A stretch of 64,000 nt of DNA from contig NC_067206.1 in assembly GCF_026262505.1 (NCBI RefSeq), positions 1,550,001-1,614,000 of the forward strand. The letters run 5' to 3'. Made by a program: the position numbers and the translations under genes. This DNA comes from Trichomonas vaginalis G3. Taxonomy: Eukaryota > Parabasalia > Trichomonadida > Trichomonadidae. Shown piece by piece: positions 8,058-18,331 of the stretch; the first letter of the stretch is position 1; every line of letters begins with the position of its first letter. The notes under the pieces were generated by a model, which was not told where the DNA came from, did not search any database, and saw only the letters and a program-made list of their open reading frames with translations.

Positions 8058-8561
8058 TTGTCAGACATTATATCTCCATCTGGAAAGAAAACAAACGACT
8101 GGGTTAGAAATGCTTCAACTCAGAAAATTTTGACAAGAAATCCTGAGCTTATGATATCAGTAGCATTTCATGGAACAAGAGCGTATCTTATAGACAAAAG
8201 TCTTATACCAATAGTTTTGTTATGGTTAGACCCAGTTGTTGGATATAACTTCATAACATATGGTTCATTCGATACGGAACGTTGCAGTGAAGGCTTACTT
8301 TACATCGTTCAGAAACCGAAGGACTTCAACACAAAAAGATATAAGATAGGAAGGACATATAATATAACTCAAAGATATGACAGTACAGTCAATAGAGTCA
8401 AGGTTGTGTTTGTTAATGATATGAGAGCTGCTGAAACAGAACTGCTTGAAGTTTTTGAGAAAATGTATGGTGCTCCCACGAAAGGTAAAGAAACGTTTGA
8501 AGTAGATGAGATAGATAAAGCTATAAAATTATTTGACGAAGTTGCTGAAAAATACATGTAA
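8058..8561 (+). CDS. KilA-N-like/T5orf172 (GIY-YIG superfamily) protein
   Basis: The 167-aa open frame contains two regions. Residues about 13-60 resemble the end of a KilA-N DNA-binding domain (NDWVRNASTQK, GTRAYLIDKSLIPIVLLWLDP). Residues 79-167 match the T5orf172 type of GIY-YIG fold: LLYIVQ, the KIGRT motif at 96-100, Arg107 and a later AETELLEVFEKMYG glutamate. Such proteins of large DNA viruses and phages are predicted nucleases or regulators. The frame has no in-frame ATG at its 5-prime end, and related sequence continues upstream towards the shared leader at 7,929. It lies between the 313-aa and KilA-N genes, same strand. Confidence 0.7.
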   Translation: MSDIISPSGKKTNDWVRNASTQKILTRNPELMISVAFHGTRAYLIDKSLIPIVLLWLDPVVGYNFITYGSFDTERCSEGLLYIVQKPKDFNTKRYKIGRTYNITQRYDSTVNRVKVVFVNDMRAAETELLEVFEKMYGAPTKGKETFEVDEIDKAIKLFDEVAEKYM

Positions 8562-8593
8562 AGCGTTTATTTTTGGTCTTTTGTGAAAGTCAG

Positions 8594-8640
8594 AAAATAA
8601 AGTTAGTTTTATTTTTATTTATTTTTTTATTTTGTATGTA
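8594..8640 (+). promoter_or_regulatory. AT-rich upstream element of the KilA-N gene
   Basis: A near-identical copy of the 6,827-6,873 element ends ten bases before the likely start codon. Candidate promoter/leader. Confidence 0.5.
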
Positions 8641-8649
8641 AAGACAGTA

Positions 8650-9477
8650 ATGACAACATCAGAGAACACAACAACAGTTATAGTCCATGAAGCTATAAAT
8701 GAAGAATACGAATACATACAATATAACAAACAACTTCGCCTCATTCGTTCGGTCAAAGATGACATGTACCAAATGCAAAGTATAATGAACGCTCTTCGTT
8801 CTACAAAGCAAGCATATCATTGGTTTGAAAACCAACAGACAAAAGAACTTTTAGAAGAATTTCCTCATATGATTGCTTCCCTCGGAAAACCGAGAGAAGA
8901 GATTCCGTATGAAAATCGCAAGAATTTGGCTCCTGGTTTGAAAGGTTATTATGTTCATAGACTTTTAGTAAACGCTGTAGCAATATGGGCTTCACCTCGT
9001 TATGCTTGTTATATTTTCATGATGTTAGATGAACTATATAAAGCAGAACGTGAAGAGATGGAAATGAAACTTCAAGCAAAAGATGAAGTCATTGAATCCA
9101 AAGACAAAAGCATACAGAAAAGAATACCGCGTTCAGTACCAAAAGGAAAGGAAAAGAGTTATAAGTATATGATATATACTGAAGAGTTGGAGAAAGAAGA
9201 AGATAAAGATGTGGTTATGTTGCATTTAGTCAGAAGAAACAACAAGAGCTTTTATGACTTAGCTAAAATATATAAATCTGACAGAAACAGGTTCTATCGT
9301 GAAAACTTACCGATTTCAATGACACCGAATGAGCAAATAAAGGAAATTGGCAAAAATACTCTTCCTCAAACACACTATGACATCAAAGGTTGCACAATAC
9401 TTACATTCAAAGAAGACTTAACATTACTGAAGGAAAAAATAACAGAATATTTCGATAACTTCAAAGAGGAAGAATAA
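8650..9477 (+). CDS. KilA-N domain protein
   Basis: Starts at ATG 8,650; the frame is open upstream to 8,632 without an ATG. The N-terminal half fits KilA-N, a DNA-binding domain common in large DNA viruses and phages: YHWFENQQTKELLEEF, then the GYYVHRLLVNAVAIWASPRYA signature near residues 105-125. A coiled coil follows (EREEMEMKLQAKDEVIESKD), then a basic C-terminal region of the kind that accompanies KilA-N in giant-virus proteins. It is probably a DNA-binding regulator of the element. A fragment of a relative is recognisable at about 44.77-44.9 kb. Confidence 0.75.
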   Translation: MTTSENTTTVIVHEAINEEYEYIQYNKQLRLIRSVKDDMYQMQSIMNALRSTKQAYHWFENQQTKELLEEFPHMIASLGKPREEIPYENRKNLAPGLKGYYVHRLLVNAVAIWASPRYACYIFMMLDELYKAEREEMEMKLQAKDEVIESKDKSIQKRIPRSVPKGKEKSYKYMIYTEELEKEEDKDVVMLHLVRRNNKSFYDLAKIYKSDRNRFYRENLPISMTPNEQIKEIGKNTLPQTHYDIKGCTILTFKEDLTLLKEKITEYFDNFKEEE

Positions 9478-9531
9478 AAAAATCTAAGCTAATTTTATTT
9501 TTTTATAAAATTTTATCTCATATGAAAGAAC

Positions 9532-9747
9532 ATGAATTTAGAATATTCGGAACTCATGACAGAAGAAGAGAACGAACAACATGTAAAAGATTATGCAAAA
9601 TTTCTGAAGACATACAAAGCATTTAAACAATATCTAAATGCTTCTAAAGATTATGCAAAATTTCTGAAGGTATATAAAGCTTATGAAAAAGCGTATGAAA
9701 AGTTTATACATTGGGGAATTGTTGTAAAATATCGATATGAAGACTAA
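9532..9747 (+). CDS. small unknown protein with an internal repeat
   Basis: This 71-aa protein is built on two copies of DYAKFLKxYKA (residues about 20-30 and 41-51). It is helical and rich in Lys, Tyr and Glu. The ATG is preceded by an AT-rich leader (TTTTATTTTTTTATAAAA) and a TCATAT that resembles a trichomonad initiator. Family not recognised. It lies between the KilA-N gene and the opposing 157-aa gene. Confidence 0.5.
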   Translation: MNLEYSELMTEEENEQHVKDYAKFLKTYKAFKQYLNASKDYAKFLKVYKAYEKAYEKFIHWGIVVKYRYED

Positions 9748-9765
9748 CCAAAAATATATTTTTGC

Positions 9766-10239
9766 TTAAATAGCTTCAGGGTCTATTTCTTCAACCATTT
9801 CACTTCCTTCGTCAATGTCAATAGAAGCTTCTTCAACCTTTGGTAAGAATTTCTGTATAACATCTTTGTTCGTTATTGTCTTCAGAGATGAAGGATAATA
9901 TTTCACAGATGTTTCACCCTTCTTATATTCTTTCTGTTCGGAAAGATTTAAAGCAATACTGAAGAAGTCAATGTTAGAGTTCTTTATGACAGTATAATGA
10001 GTATCTTTGACATTCACGAAGAAACTCTTTTGTTTCAAAACTACTGCTAACTCTTGTGAAGTATAACGTTTGCGGTCAATGACGATAGCTAATGGTCTGA
10101 CATACTGACCAAACTTAGATTCTTTCACAAACTTCTTGTTAAAGATAACATTAACATTTGAAGCATTATTGAACTCATTCTTGATGGCAGTAGCGAGAGC
10201 ATTGTATGAAAAGAACTTGCAATCTTGCATGTGTTTCAT
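9766..10239 (-). CDS. unknown 157-aa protein with acidic C-terminus
   Basis: The frame is a clean ATG-to-stop on the minus strand, divergent from the polymerase gene and convergent with the 71-aa gene. The body is alpha/beta-like (VRPLAIVIDRKRYTSQELA) and the tail is acidic (EEASIDIDEGSEMVEEIDPE). I do not recognise the family. The upstream stretch, read on the minus strand, contains TTTTTATTTTA just before the ATG, as in other genes of the element. An SSB-like or replication-accessory role is possible from its place beside the polymerase but is only a guess. Confidence 0.6.
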   Translation of the reverse strand: MKHMQDCKFFSYNALATAIKNEFNNASNVNVIFNKKFVKESKFGQYVRPLAIVIDRKRYTSQELAVVLKQKSFFVNVKDTHYTVIKNSNIDFFSIALNLSEQKEYKKGETSVKYYPSSLKTITNKDVIQKFLPKVEEASIDIDEGSEMVEEIDPEAI

Positions 10240-10328
10240 TAAAATAAAAATATTAAATTATTTTGAAAAATAACTTAAAAAAATCTAAGCTAATTTTTTC
10301 TAAGAAAATTTTTTATTTCCTACTAAAG

Positions 10329-11315
10329 ATGTATCGGAAGTTGTCTAAGTTAGAACACTCGGAAATAAAACAACTTCTTACAGAAGCTAATATAGATGTT
10401 GCAAAGCATTACGCAACAAACAAAAAAGCACTCGCTGACTTCATTAAAGACTACAATGGTGCAATAAGTTATGATAGAATTCATGAGTTCATAAAGCCGC
10501 AACGCGGCGAGGACGAAGTCCATGCAAGAGCATTTCCTTTAAATGACGTTGCTATTGACTTATATCATAGACGTTCAGTACCTCATGAAGTAAGAAGAGA
10601 AATGTTTGACATAACAAATGCAAACGTTGGTGAAACAAGAAGAAGAGACGACACACTGAAACAACAGAGAAGAGAGATGTTTAAGAGCGCTATAGAACAA
10701 GTTCGCAAAGCTAACGATGTCATTCGTTCCATTGACGACAAACCAAAAGGAGGTGAGAGATGGTTAAAGAAAGATGAAGAGAATAGGAAGAGAAATGTGA
10801 AGTCAGGCAATAGACTCATTGACTTTAACATTGAAGCTTTAGATGAACCAAACAGAGACTACTTACACAAACATTTCGGTAAGGTTTTCATGAGACTCTT
10901 AGAGAAAATTAAAATAAACTCACAACAGAGATGGATGGTATGTTATAAACTTGGTGGAAAGTATGAATGTTCTACGTTAAACCTCAATAATATTGGAACA
11001 TTACTACATCAGCTCTTGAAGGAGAACTTTATATCAGAGATAGAAGCAAATGCTGCAGGTATTGTTGAAATGCACTATGACTTCTTCTTGACAAACATAA
11101 AGAATCTTACCGAAATAAAGATGTATGATTTAACAGAATATGAAGGCTTAACGATGTCAGATGTAAAGAAAGGCAAACCAAAAAAGAGACCATATAGAGA
11201 TGAAAGCACACTGACAAATGACCAGAAAGCCATTTTGGAAGCTCTTAAGCAAACAGGAAACCCAGCACTTATAGAAAGCTTTTGGAAGAAAAAACCAGAA
11301 TTTTCGAAAAAGTGA
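10329..11315 (+). CDS. Polinton DNA polymerase B, N-terminal region
   Basis: The open frame starts at 10,263, but the first ATG is 10,329. The product is basic and helical and carries no polymerase motif. It ends in the sequence TNDQKAILEALKQTGNPALI, which recurs at the start of the polymerase frame at 14,497, placing it as the N-terminal extension of the same gene, separated by the 3.2-kb insertion. Long N-terminal extensions are usual for Polinton polymerases and may include a terminal-protein-like region; that is not visible here. A mini-hairpin pair lies in frame at 10,496-10,523 (residues KPQRGEDEVH). Confidence 0.65.
   Translation: MYRKLSKLEHSEIKQLLTEANIDVAKHYATNKKALADFIKDYNGAISYDRIHEFIKPQRGEDEVHARAFPLNDVAIDLYHRRSVPHEVRREMFDITNANVGETRRRDDTLKQQRREMFKSAIEQVRKANDVIRSIDDKPKGGERWLKKDEENRKRNVKSGNRLIDFNIEALDEPNRDYLHKHFGKVFMRLLEKIKINSQQRWMVCYKLGGKYECSTLNLNNIGTLLHQLLKENFISEIEANAAGIVEMHYDFFLTNIKNLTEIKMYDLTEYEGLTMSDVKKGKPKKRPYRDESTLTNDQKAILEALKQTGNPALIESFWKKKPEFSKK
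10496..10523 (+). repeat. paired mini-hairpins inside a coding frame
   Basis: GCCGCAACGCGGC (10,496-10,508, perfect 5-bp stem, AAC loop) is followed by GGACGAAGTCC (10,511-10,521, perfect 4-bp stem, GAA loop) and ATG. The pair matches the intergenic copy at 6,708-6,733 but lies in frame in the polymerase gene, adding about ten residues. Confidence 0.75.
11207..11287 (+). repeat. 81-bp direct duplication, left copy (polymerase insertion)
   Basis: Identical to 14,469-14,549 over all 81 bp. The copies abut the ends of the 3.2-kb insertion in the polymerase gene. Confidence 0.95.
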
Positions 11316-14300
11316 CACCAACTATTAAAGTTATTTTATTACTAGATTTATTTACAAATTATAAGATAATATCATTAACCGAATATATTTTTAATATAAA
11401 TAAAAAACTTTTTTTATACAAAAAATTACAATCAATCGATAAATATTATAAAACATTTATTCCAAAAAGATTAAGTAATAGGTGGGATCCTGCATATAAT
11501 ATAATTTTATGTCATAAAGTTTACAAATTTTAGATGGACCACAGTGAGAATGTGAGTGGTTAATTTAAAGGTGGTCTGATAAAGATATCGAAGCTTACTC
11601 AACACAGCATGAAGCAGTTTCTAATACACAATCTTACTAGTGGTGTTTCGGTCGCCAGCGCTCTCATAGGGGTGCACCGAAATTCAATTGTTAATGATAT
11701 CAATTCACAAATTGGAATCGAAGATCAGTATGAAATTTAAAATATAAATAAATTTTAATTATATTATTTTTAATTTTTTTAAATAAATATACATATATAA
11801 ATACATGCATATATACATATATAAATATATACATATATAAATATATACATATATAAATATATACATATATAAATATACATATAAAATAAATATATAAATA
11901 TACATATATAAATATACATATAAATATACATATATAAATATAACATATAAAATACATATATAATATAATATATAATATATATATAAATATACATATATAA
12001 ATATACATATATAAATATACATATATAAATATACATATATAAATATACATATATAAATATACATATATAATATACATATATAAATATACATATATAAATA
12101 TACATATATAAATATACATATATAAATATACATATATAATATACATATATAATATACATATATAAATATACATATATAAATATACATATATAAATATACA
12201 TATATAAATATACATATATAATATACATATATAAATATACATATATAAATATACATATATAAATATACATATATAATATACATATATAAATATACATATA
12301 TAAATATACATATATAAATATACATATATAAATATACATATATAAATATACATATATAAATATACATATATAAATATACATATATAAATATACATATATA
12401 AATATACATATATAAATATACATATATAAATATACATATATAAATATACATATATAAATATACATATATAAATATACATATATAAATATACATATATAAA
12501 TATACATATATAAATATACATATATAAATATACATATATAAATATACATATATAAATATACATATATAAATATACATATATAAATATACATATATAAATA
12601 TACATATATAAATATACATATATAAATATACATATATAAATATACATATATAAATATACATATATAAATATACATATATAAATATACATATATAAATATA
12701 CATATATAAATATACATATATAAATATACATATATAAATATACATATATAATATACATATATATAAATATACATATATAAATATACATATATAAATATAC
12801 ATATATAAATATACATATATAAATATACATATATAAATATACATATATAAATATACATATAAATATATACATATATAAATATACATATATAAATATACAT
12901 ATATAAATATACATATATAAATATACATATATAAATATACATATATAAATATACATATATAAATATACATATATAAATATACATATATAAATATACATAT
13001 ATAAATATACATATATAAATATACATATATAAATATACATATATAAATATACATATATAATAACATATATAAATATACATATATAAATATACATATATAA
13101 ATATACATATATAAATATACATATATAAATATACATATATAAATATACATATATAAATATACATATATAAATATACATATATAAATATACATATATAAAT
13201 ATACATATATAAATATACATATATAAATATACATATATAAATATACATATATAAATATACATATATAAATATACATATATAAATATACATATATAAATAT
13301 ACATATATAAATATACATATATAAATATACATATATAAATATACATATATAAATATACATATATAAATATACATATATAAATATACATATATAAATATAC
13401 ATATATAAATATACATATATAAATATACATATATAATATACATATATAAATATACATATATAAATATACATATATAAATATACATATATAAATATACATA
13501 TATAAATATATACATATATAAATATACATATATAAATATACATATATAAATATACATATATAAATATACATATATAAATATACATATATAAATATACATA
13601 TATAAATATACATATATAAATATACATATATAAATATACATATATAAATATACATATATAAATATACATATATAAATATACATATATAAATATACATATA
13701 TAATATACATATATAAATATACATATATAAATATACATATATAAATATACATATATAAATATACATATATAAATATACATATATAAATATACATATATAA
13801 ATATACATATATAAATATACATATATAAATATACATATATAAATATACATATATAAATATACATATATAAATATACATATATAAATATACATATATAAAT
13901 ATACATATATAAATATACATATATAAATATATAAATATACATAAAAAATATACATATATAATATACATATATAAATATACATATATAAATATACATATAT
14001 AAATACATATATAATATACATATATAAATATACATATATAAATATACATATATAAATATACAATATAAATATACATATATAAATATACATATATAAATAT
14101 ACATATATAAATATACATATATAATATACATATATAAATATACATATATAAATATATATATAAATATACATATATAAATATACATATATAAATATACATA
14201 TATAAATATACATAATATACATATATAATATACATATATAAATATACATATATAAATATACATATATAAATATACATATATAAATATACATATATAAATA

Positions 14301-14468
14301 TACATATATAAATATATATATAAATATACATATATAAATATATTTATATATATATAATATATAAATATATTATATATATATAAATATATAAATAACAAAA
14401 TACAATCAAAAAATAGTGTTTGGAAATTTAAGGTTAAGTGTCACTTTTTCGTAAATTCTACCACACTC
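11288..14468. mobile_element. non-autonomous element with 22-bp TIRs, filled with satellite
   Basis: The insertion lies in the polymerase gene. Terminal inverted repeats of 22 bp with one mismatch (11,297-11,318 and 14,438-14,459) contain CGAAAAAGTGACAC and sit exactly 9 nt inside the flanking 81-bp duplication, the same geometry as the MULE at 2,377-6,023. The inner TIR sequence is also nearly the same, so this is probably a non-autonomous relative mobilised by that type of transposase. The left 450 bp hold non-coding AT-rich DNA with one unconvincing short open frame (11,282-11,533); the rest is a 14-bp satellite. Confidence 0.85.
11780..14395. repeat. 2.6-kb 14-bp satellite (ACATATATAAATAT)n
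   Basis: A pure tandem array of ACATATATAAATAT with rare 1-2-bp length variants, nearly 190 units. The long [12 protein letters not shown] open frames on the minus strand are a by-product of the repeat having no stop in those frames and are not genes. A noisier inverted copy fills 35,350-37,680. Confidence 0.97.
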
Positions 14469-14549
14469 CACACTGACAAATGACCAGAAAGCCATTTTGG
14501 AAGCTCTTAAGCAAACAGGAAACCCAGCACTTATAGAAAGCTTTTGGAA
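14469..14549 (+). repeat. 81-bp direct duplication, right copy
   Basis: Perfect second copy of 11,207-11,287, starting right at the outer edge of the insertion; it forms the beginning of the downstream polymerase frame. Confidence 0.95.
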
Positions 14550-17370
14550 AGATAATGGTGAAAAGAAGTTTTATAAGAAGAGAAGCGGTCAGTTCTGGAA
14601 GTATCTTTGCACATTACCTATAAATCTTGAGCGCTACCAAATCTTCAATGAATTGAACAAAAGAACTGCAGCACTTATGACAGAAGACAATTGTTTCGTT
14701 TATGCTTGCATTCAGGCTGGAGTAGATGGAGAGACTATTGACCACATGAGAGAAGTCATTCGTGTTAGAGACTTTCCTCAAAGTAAAGTACAAGAAATTT
14801 CTGACGCAACAGGTATAGCATTTAATGTTACCATTGGTTATTTCAATGACTCAAGACATAATGAAATAAAGAGATACATACCAAAAGAATGTGAAACTGT
14901 TAGAACTATTGACTTACTTCTTGTTGAAGACCACTACATGCTAAATGAAAGATTACCAATGACAACATATTTCATTCGCAACTATATAGAAATTCTCAAA
15001 GCTTGTGGTGGAATGAACATTGAGAAACAAATGAAGATTTATACAAAGAGAGAAGATAAATATGTAGTTCGTTATGATAGAACAACACCGTTATGGGATG
15101 TTATGAAAACATTGTGGGAGTGCAAATATTTCGAACCTATTTCTTATGGAGAACTTTTCACATATACGACTGACTTATATAAACAGAACCTTGCACCATT
15201 TAAAGACTTGTCATATGCTCCAAAGTATTGTGTACAACTGAAGAAGAAAGCCGAGTCAAAAGAAGTAAATAAAAATAAGTGCAAGTTCATTCCTGAGCAC
15301 GTTTTCTTTGCTGACTTTGAGTGCAGTACCGATGGCTTTCATAAAGCTTTTAACATATGTTATGACAGTGAAGATGGTTCAGTGAGTGAAAGCATTTGGG
15401 GTCAGAACTGTGCAACAGAATTTTTGGAACGACTTCCTGACAAAAGTTTAATATATTTCCATAACCTCAGTTATGATATAAACTTCATCTTAAGACACAT
15501 GACAGAAGTGAAAGGAACTCCCATCATTAAAGGTTCACGAACAATGCAAATAACTGGCTTATATAAAGGAAGGGCAATTATTATAAAAGACTCTTACAGT
15601 GTTATAAATAAGAAACTTAAACTATTTCCTGCTATGTTTAACTTACAAACAGGACCGAAAGAAGTATTTCCATACAACTACTACAGCAGTGTTTTGTTAG
15701 CAAATGACAACAGAACTGGTGTCATTTCTGAAGCATGTAAGTTTATCCGGGATGCAGATACATTCATGAAAAACATAGATTCCATCAAAGGTTGCAGAAT
15801 AGATGAAAACCATTTCGATTTAGAAAAATATAGCTCATTTTATTGCAAACAAGATGTAAGAATTTTAAGAGAAGGTTTTGTTAAGTTCCGCAATGACATA
15901 TTGAAAGAATTTGATTTAAACGTTTATGACTACGTTAGTATTTGTTCTATTGCTAACAAATTGTTTGAGAACAGAGTGTACTTCCCGAATGGAAATTTAT
16001 ACGACCTTTCAAATAAACCAAGAGAATTTATTTCGAGATGCATTCAAGGTGGAAGATGTATGTTGTCAGATAACATGAAACAAAAGAGCGAAAAGAAACT
16101 CATTGCTGATTTCGACGCTGTTTCATTATATCCATCAGCTATAGCAAGACTTTATACTTTAGAAGGTATTCCAAAGGTTATGAAGAAAGAAATGTTAAGC
16201 ACAGAGTATCTCATGAGACATTTATTCGATGACGACCAAAAGGAACCCATTGGTGAAAAGTTTATGTCTGGCTTCTTTGTTCTCATTAAGATAACAGAGA
16301 TTGGAATACATAGACACTTTCCTTTAATAGTTTGTGACCCTGAACTAAATCCAGAACTTAACGTTCCCAGAAGTTCAAACACTTGCTGTTTAATGTATGT
16401 TGACCATATAACATTACAAGACCTCATAAAATATCAAGGTGTCAAATGTGAAGTGTTGCAAGGATACTATTACGATGGAAACAGAGATATTAGAATAAGA
16501 GATGAAGTAAAGAAGTTGTTTGAGTTAAGGTTAAAGTATAAGAAAGAAGGAAATCCTTTGCAAGAAAATATAAAGCTCATTCTGAACAGTATTTATGGCA
16601 AAACTATTCTATCTCCTATTGAGTCAAAAATAACCATAGTAAATGACAAAGATGCTATAAGATATGCCATCAGAAACTACAACCATATAGTGAAGTTCGA
16701 AGGTTTGGATGGTTCAGATAAAACTATTTTCAAGCTAACGAAAAGCATTTGCAGACACTTTAACTTCTGTCCACTTGGTGTTAATATTCTGTCAATGTCG
16801 AAGAGAATAATGTGTGAAGTATTCTGTACTGCTGAGGACTTAGGAATGAACATCTTTTATAGCGATACGGACAGTATGCATCTCTACAATGAAGATATCC
16901 CTCGTTTAGCTGAAGAGTTTGAGAAACGTTATGGAAGAGTTCTCATTGGTAAAAACCTTGGTCAATTTCATAGCGACTTTGCAGAAATCACAAAAGATAA
17001 ACAAAGTTTAGCATACAAGTCAATATTTTGTGGAAAGAAGACTTACATAGACTTACTCACGAATGATTTAAATGAAGTTGCATTTCACTGCAGAATGAAA
17101 GGCGTGAAGCAAGATGTTATTGCTTTAACCGCTAATGAAATATTTCCTGACTCTGTTCAGTGTTTCTATGATGAAGATAAAGGTTTAATGGTTCCGCAAG
17201 GAACATATGACAAAGACTCTGAGTTCAGTTTAATGAAACTTTACAAAGCACTTTATGACGGTCAAGAGATTGGATTTGACTTATGTAAGTCATGTCAACC
17301 TTGCTTTGAAGAGAAGTTTAACTTCTCAATAACGACTAAAACAAGCTTTATTCGTAAGTTGAAGTTCTGA
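14497..17370 (+). CDS. Polinton protein-primed-type family B DNA polymerase (exonuclease and polymerase domains)
   Basis: A 957-aa open frame holds all hallmark motifs in order. The 3'-5' exonuclease has Exo I ADFECST (about 270), Exo II HNLSYDINF (about 325) and Exo III YCKQDVRIL (about 448). The polymerase domain has motif A DFDAVSLYPSAI (about 537-548), motif B LILNSIYGKT (about 694-702) and motif C FYSDTDSMH (about 786-794). Polinton polymerases copy the element from its ends using a protein primer. The first residues repeat the end of the 10,329 frame because of the 81-bp duplication. The start is not a real initiation site. Fossil, but with intact catalytic motifs. Confidence 0.92.
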   Translation: MEALKQTGNPALIESFWKDNGEKKFYKKRSGQFWKYLCTLPINLERYQIFNELNKRTAALMTEDNCFVYACIQAGVDGETIDHMREVIRVRDFPQSKVQEISDATGIAFNVTIGYFNDSRHNEIKRYIPKECETVRTIDLLLVEDHYMLNERLPMTTYFIRNYIEILKACGGMNIEKQMKIYTKREDKYVVRYDRTTPLWDVMKTLWECKYFEPISYGELFTYTTDLYKQNLAPFKDLSYAPKYCVQLKKKAESKEVNKNKCKFIPEHVFFADFECSTDGFHKAFNICYDSEDGSVSESIWGQNCATEFLERLPDKSLIYFHNLSYDINFILRHMTEVKGTPIIKGSRTMQITGLYKGRAIIIKDSYSVINKKLKLFPAMFNLQTGPKEVFPYNYYSSVLLANDNRTGVISEACKFIRDADTFMKNIDSIKGCRIDENHFDLEKYSSFYCKQDVRILREGFVKFRNDILKEFDLNVYDYVSICSIANKLFENRVYFPNGNLYDLSNKPREFISRCIQGGRCMLSDNMKQKSEKKLIADFDAVSLYPSAIARLYTLEGIPKVMKKEMLSTEYLMRHLFDDDQKEPIGEKFMSGFFVLIKITEIGIHRHFPLIVCDPELNPELNVPRSSNTCCLMYVDHITLQDLIKYQGVKCEVLQGYYYDGNRDIRIRDEVKKLFELRLKYKKEGNPLQENIKLILNSIYGKTILSPIESKITIVNDKDAIRYAIRNYNHIVKFEGLDGSDKTIFKLTKSICRHFNFCPLGVNILSMSKRIMCEVFCTAEDLGMNIFYSDTDSMHLYNEDIPRLAEEFEKRYGRVLIGKNLGQFHSDFAEITKDKQSLAYKSIFCGKKTYIDLLTNDLNEVAFHCRMKGVKQDVIALTANEIFPDSVQCFYDEDKGLMVPQGTYDKDSEFSLMKLYKALYDGQEIGFDLCKSCQPCFEEKFNFSITTKTSFIRKLKF

Positions 17371-17375
17371 GGTCA

Positions 17376-17442
17376 TTTATTTTTGTCAGCAATGAGGTCA
17401 TTCGTGATAAAAATAAAACTAGCGGCAAGGGCGAAGCCCATG
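17376..17442 (+). repeat. intergenic motif CATTTATTTTTGT and mini-hairpin
   Basis: Between the polymerase stop and the convergent 98-aa gene lies TTTATTTTTG, a motif recurring between Polinton A genes, then GGGCGAAGCCC (17,429-17,439), a perfect 4-bp stem with GAA loop followed by ATG. Against GGACGAAGTCC, the A-T pair has changed to G-C on both arms. Confidence 0.6.
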
Positions 17443-17449
17443 TGGTCAT

Positions 17450-17746
17450 TTACAATACTGCGATGGTAGAGTTTAAGAGTTGTGCTTCAATGTAGAGACA
17501 GTCCTTATGGTCTGGAGGTAAGAACAGTGGGCAGTTATGGTCATGAGTGGAGAACATGTCTATCCAAAACTCACGATTGAAGCCAGTTAATTTATAGTAT
17601 TTAGGATTTGGCAGTGGTGTAGTTCTTGTATGACCAATGAACTCATTTTCAACTCCCTTACTTAAGTTTGAATATAATATAGCTTGCTTTCTATCCCAAA
17701 TGCCTGGAAATCTAATTTCGGAAAAATCATTTTTCCTCCGAAGCAT
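17450..17746 (-). CDS. small Polinton protein, possible beta-rich virion component
   Basis: The 98-aa minus-strand frame contains FPGIWDRKQAILYSNLSKG, FIGHTRTTPLP, GFNREFWIDM and HKDCLYIEAQLL. The alternation suggests beta strands and ends like a jelly-roll-type virion protein, but I do not recognise a family. It lies just downstream of the 170-aa gene on the same strand and converges with the polymerase. A relative lies in the inverted arm at about 31.95-32.25 kb. Confidence 0.5.
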   Translation of the reverse strand: MLRRKNDFSEIRFPGIWDRKQAILYSNLSKGVENEFIGHTRTTPLPNPKYYKLTGFNREFWIDMFSTHDHNCPLFLPPDHKDCLYIEAQLLNSTIAVL

Positions 17747-17794
17747 TGCATCATAATTGAAAACATTCTTGAAATCATCACTTGGTTCAGAGAT

Positions 17795-18307
17795 TTAAAA
17801 TCTTATACGTAATGAATTTTCTTTCTTTTTAGCGACTTCATTGAATGGTGAGAATACAATGAATTGACAGTCATGTGTTCCATCTTCATTTGGTACAAAC
17901 TCGTAATGAAAAGCTATTAATCTTTCTACAATTCCTTCTTCTTTCAGTTGTGCAAGAAACTCACGTAAAGACTGTAAAGTTTGTACTTCAATGTTAAACT
18001 TCTTTTGAAAATTTTCGTAAAATGTAATTATACAGTCTTCTAACGTTGTATCGTCTTTAAAGTATTTGTATATGTGAATGTTTTGGGCGCTTAAAGACTG
18101 TTCGTCATTTTCTATCTCGACTTGAAGTATAAAGTCAATCTTTCTGAAAGCACGTGTTATATACATATTTGTTATGCCAATGTACTTCTCTTCATTTATG
18201 TTCACAATCCAGTCTGTTGGAAACTTAAACGTTACTCTGTTCCCCTTTATTTTGACGTCAGGGTTTTCACTACTGAACGCAACAGATAAAGGTATTTGTC
18301 TATACAT
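17795..18307 (-). CDS. unknown 170-aa Polinton protein, possible minor capsid component
   Basis: ATG-to-stop frame. Residues alternate in a beta-rich way (VKIKGNRVTFKFPTDWIV, KYIGITNMYITRAF) followed by a helical half. It stands in the block next to the putative major capsid gene. Placement and predicted character suggest a minor capsid or penton-type protein, which in Polintons is normally encoded near the major capsid gene; this is inference. Upstream on the minus strand is GGTTTATTTTTATCC, the motif found before other genes of this element. Confidence 0.55.
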   Translation of the reverse strand: MYRQIPLSVAFSSENPDVKIKGNRVTFKFPTDWIVNINEEKYIGITNMYITRAFRKIDFILQVEIENDEQSLSAQNIHIYKYFKDDTTLEDCIITFYENFQKKFNIEVQTLQSLREFLAQLKEEGIVERLIAFHYEFVPNEDGTHDCQFIVFSPFNEVAKKKENSLRIRF

Positions 18308-18331
18308 TTAATTCGGATAAAAATAAACCAT

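Noticed and set aside
11282-11533. 83-aa frame at the left end of the polymerase insertion
   Set aside because: Begins in polymerase coding sequence and continues into AT-rich non-coding DNA; no domain.
11700-14398. Three overlapping minus-strand frames of 850-879 aa made of MYIYICIF repeats
   Set aside because: They are translations of a 14-bp AT satellite that has no stop in those frames; no gene evidence.
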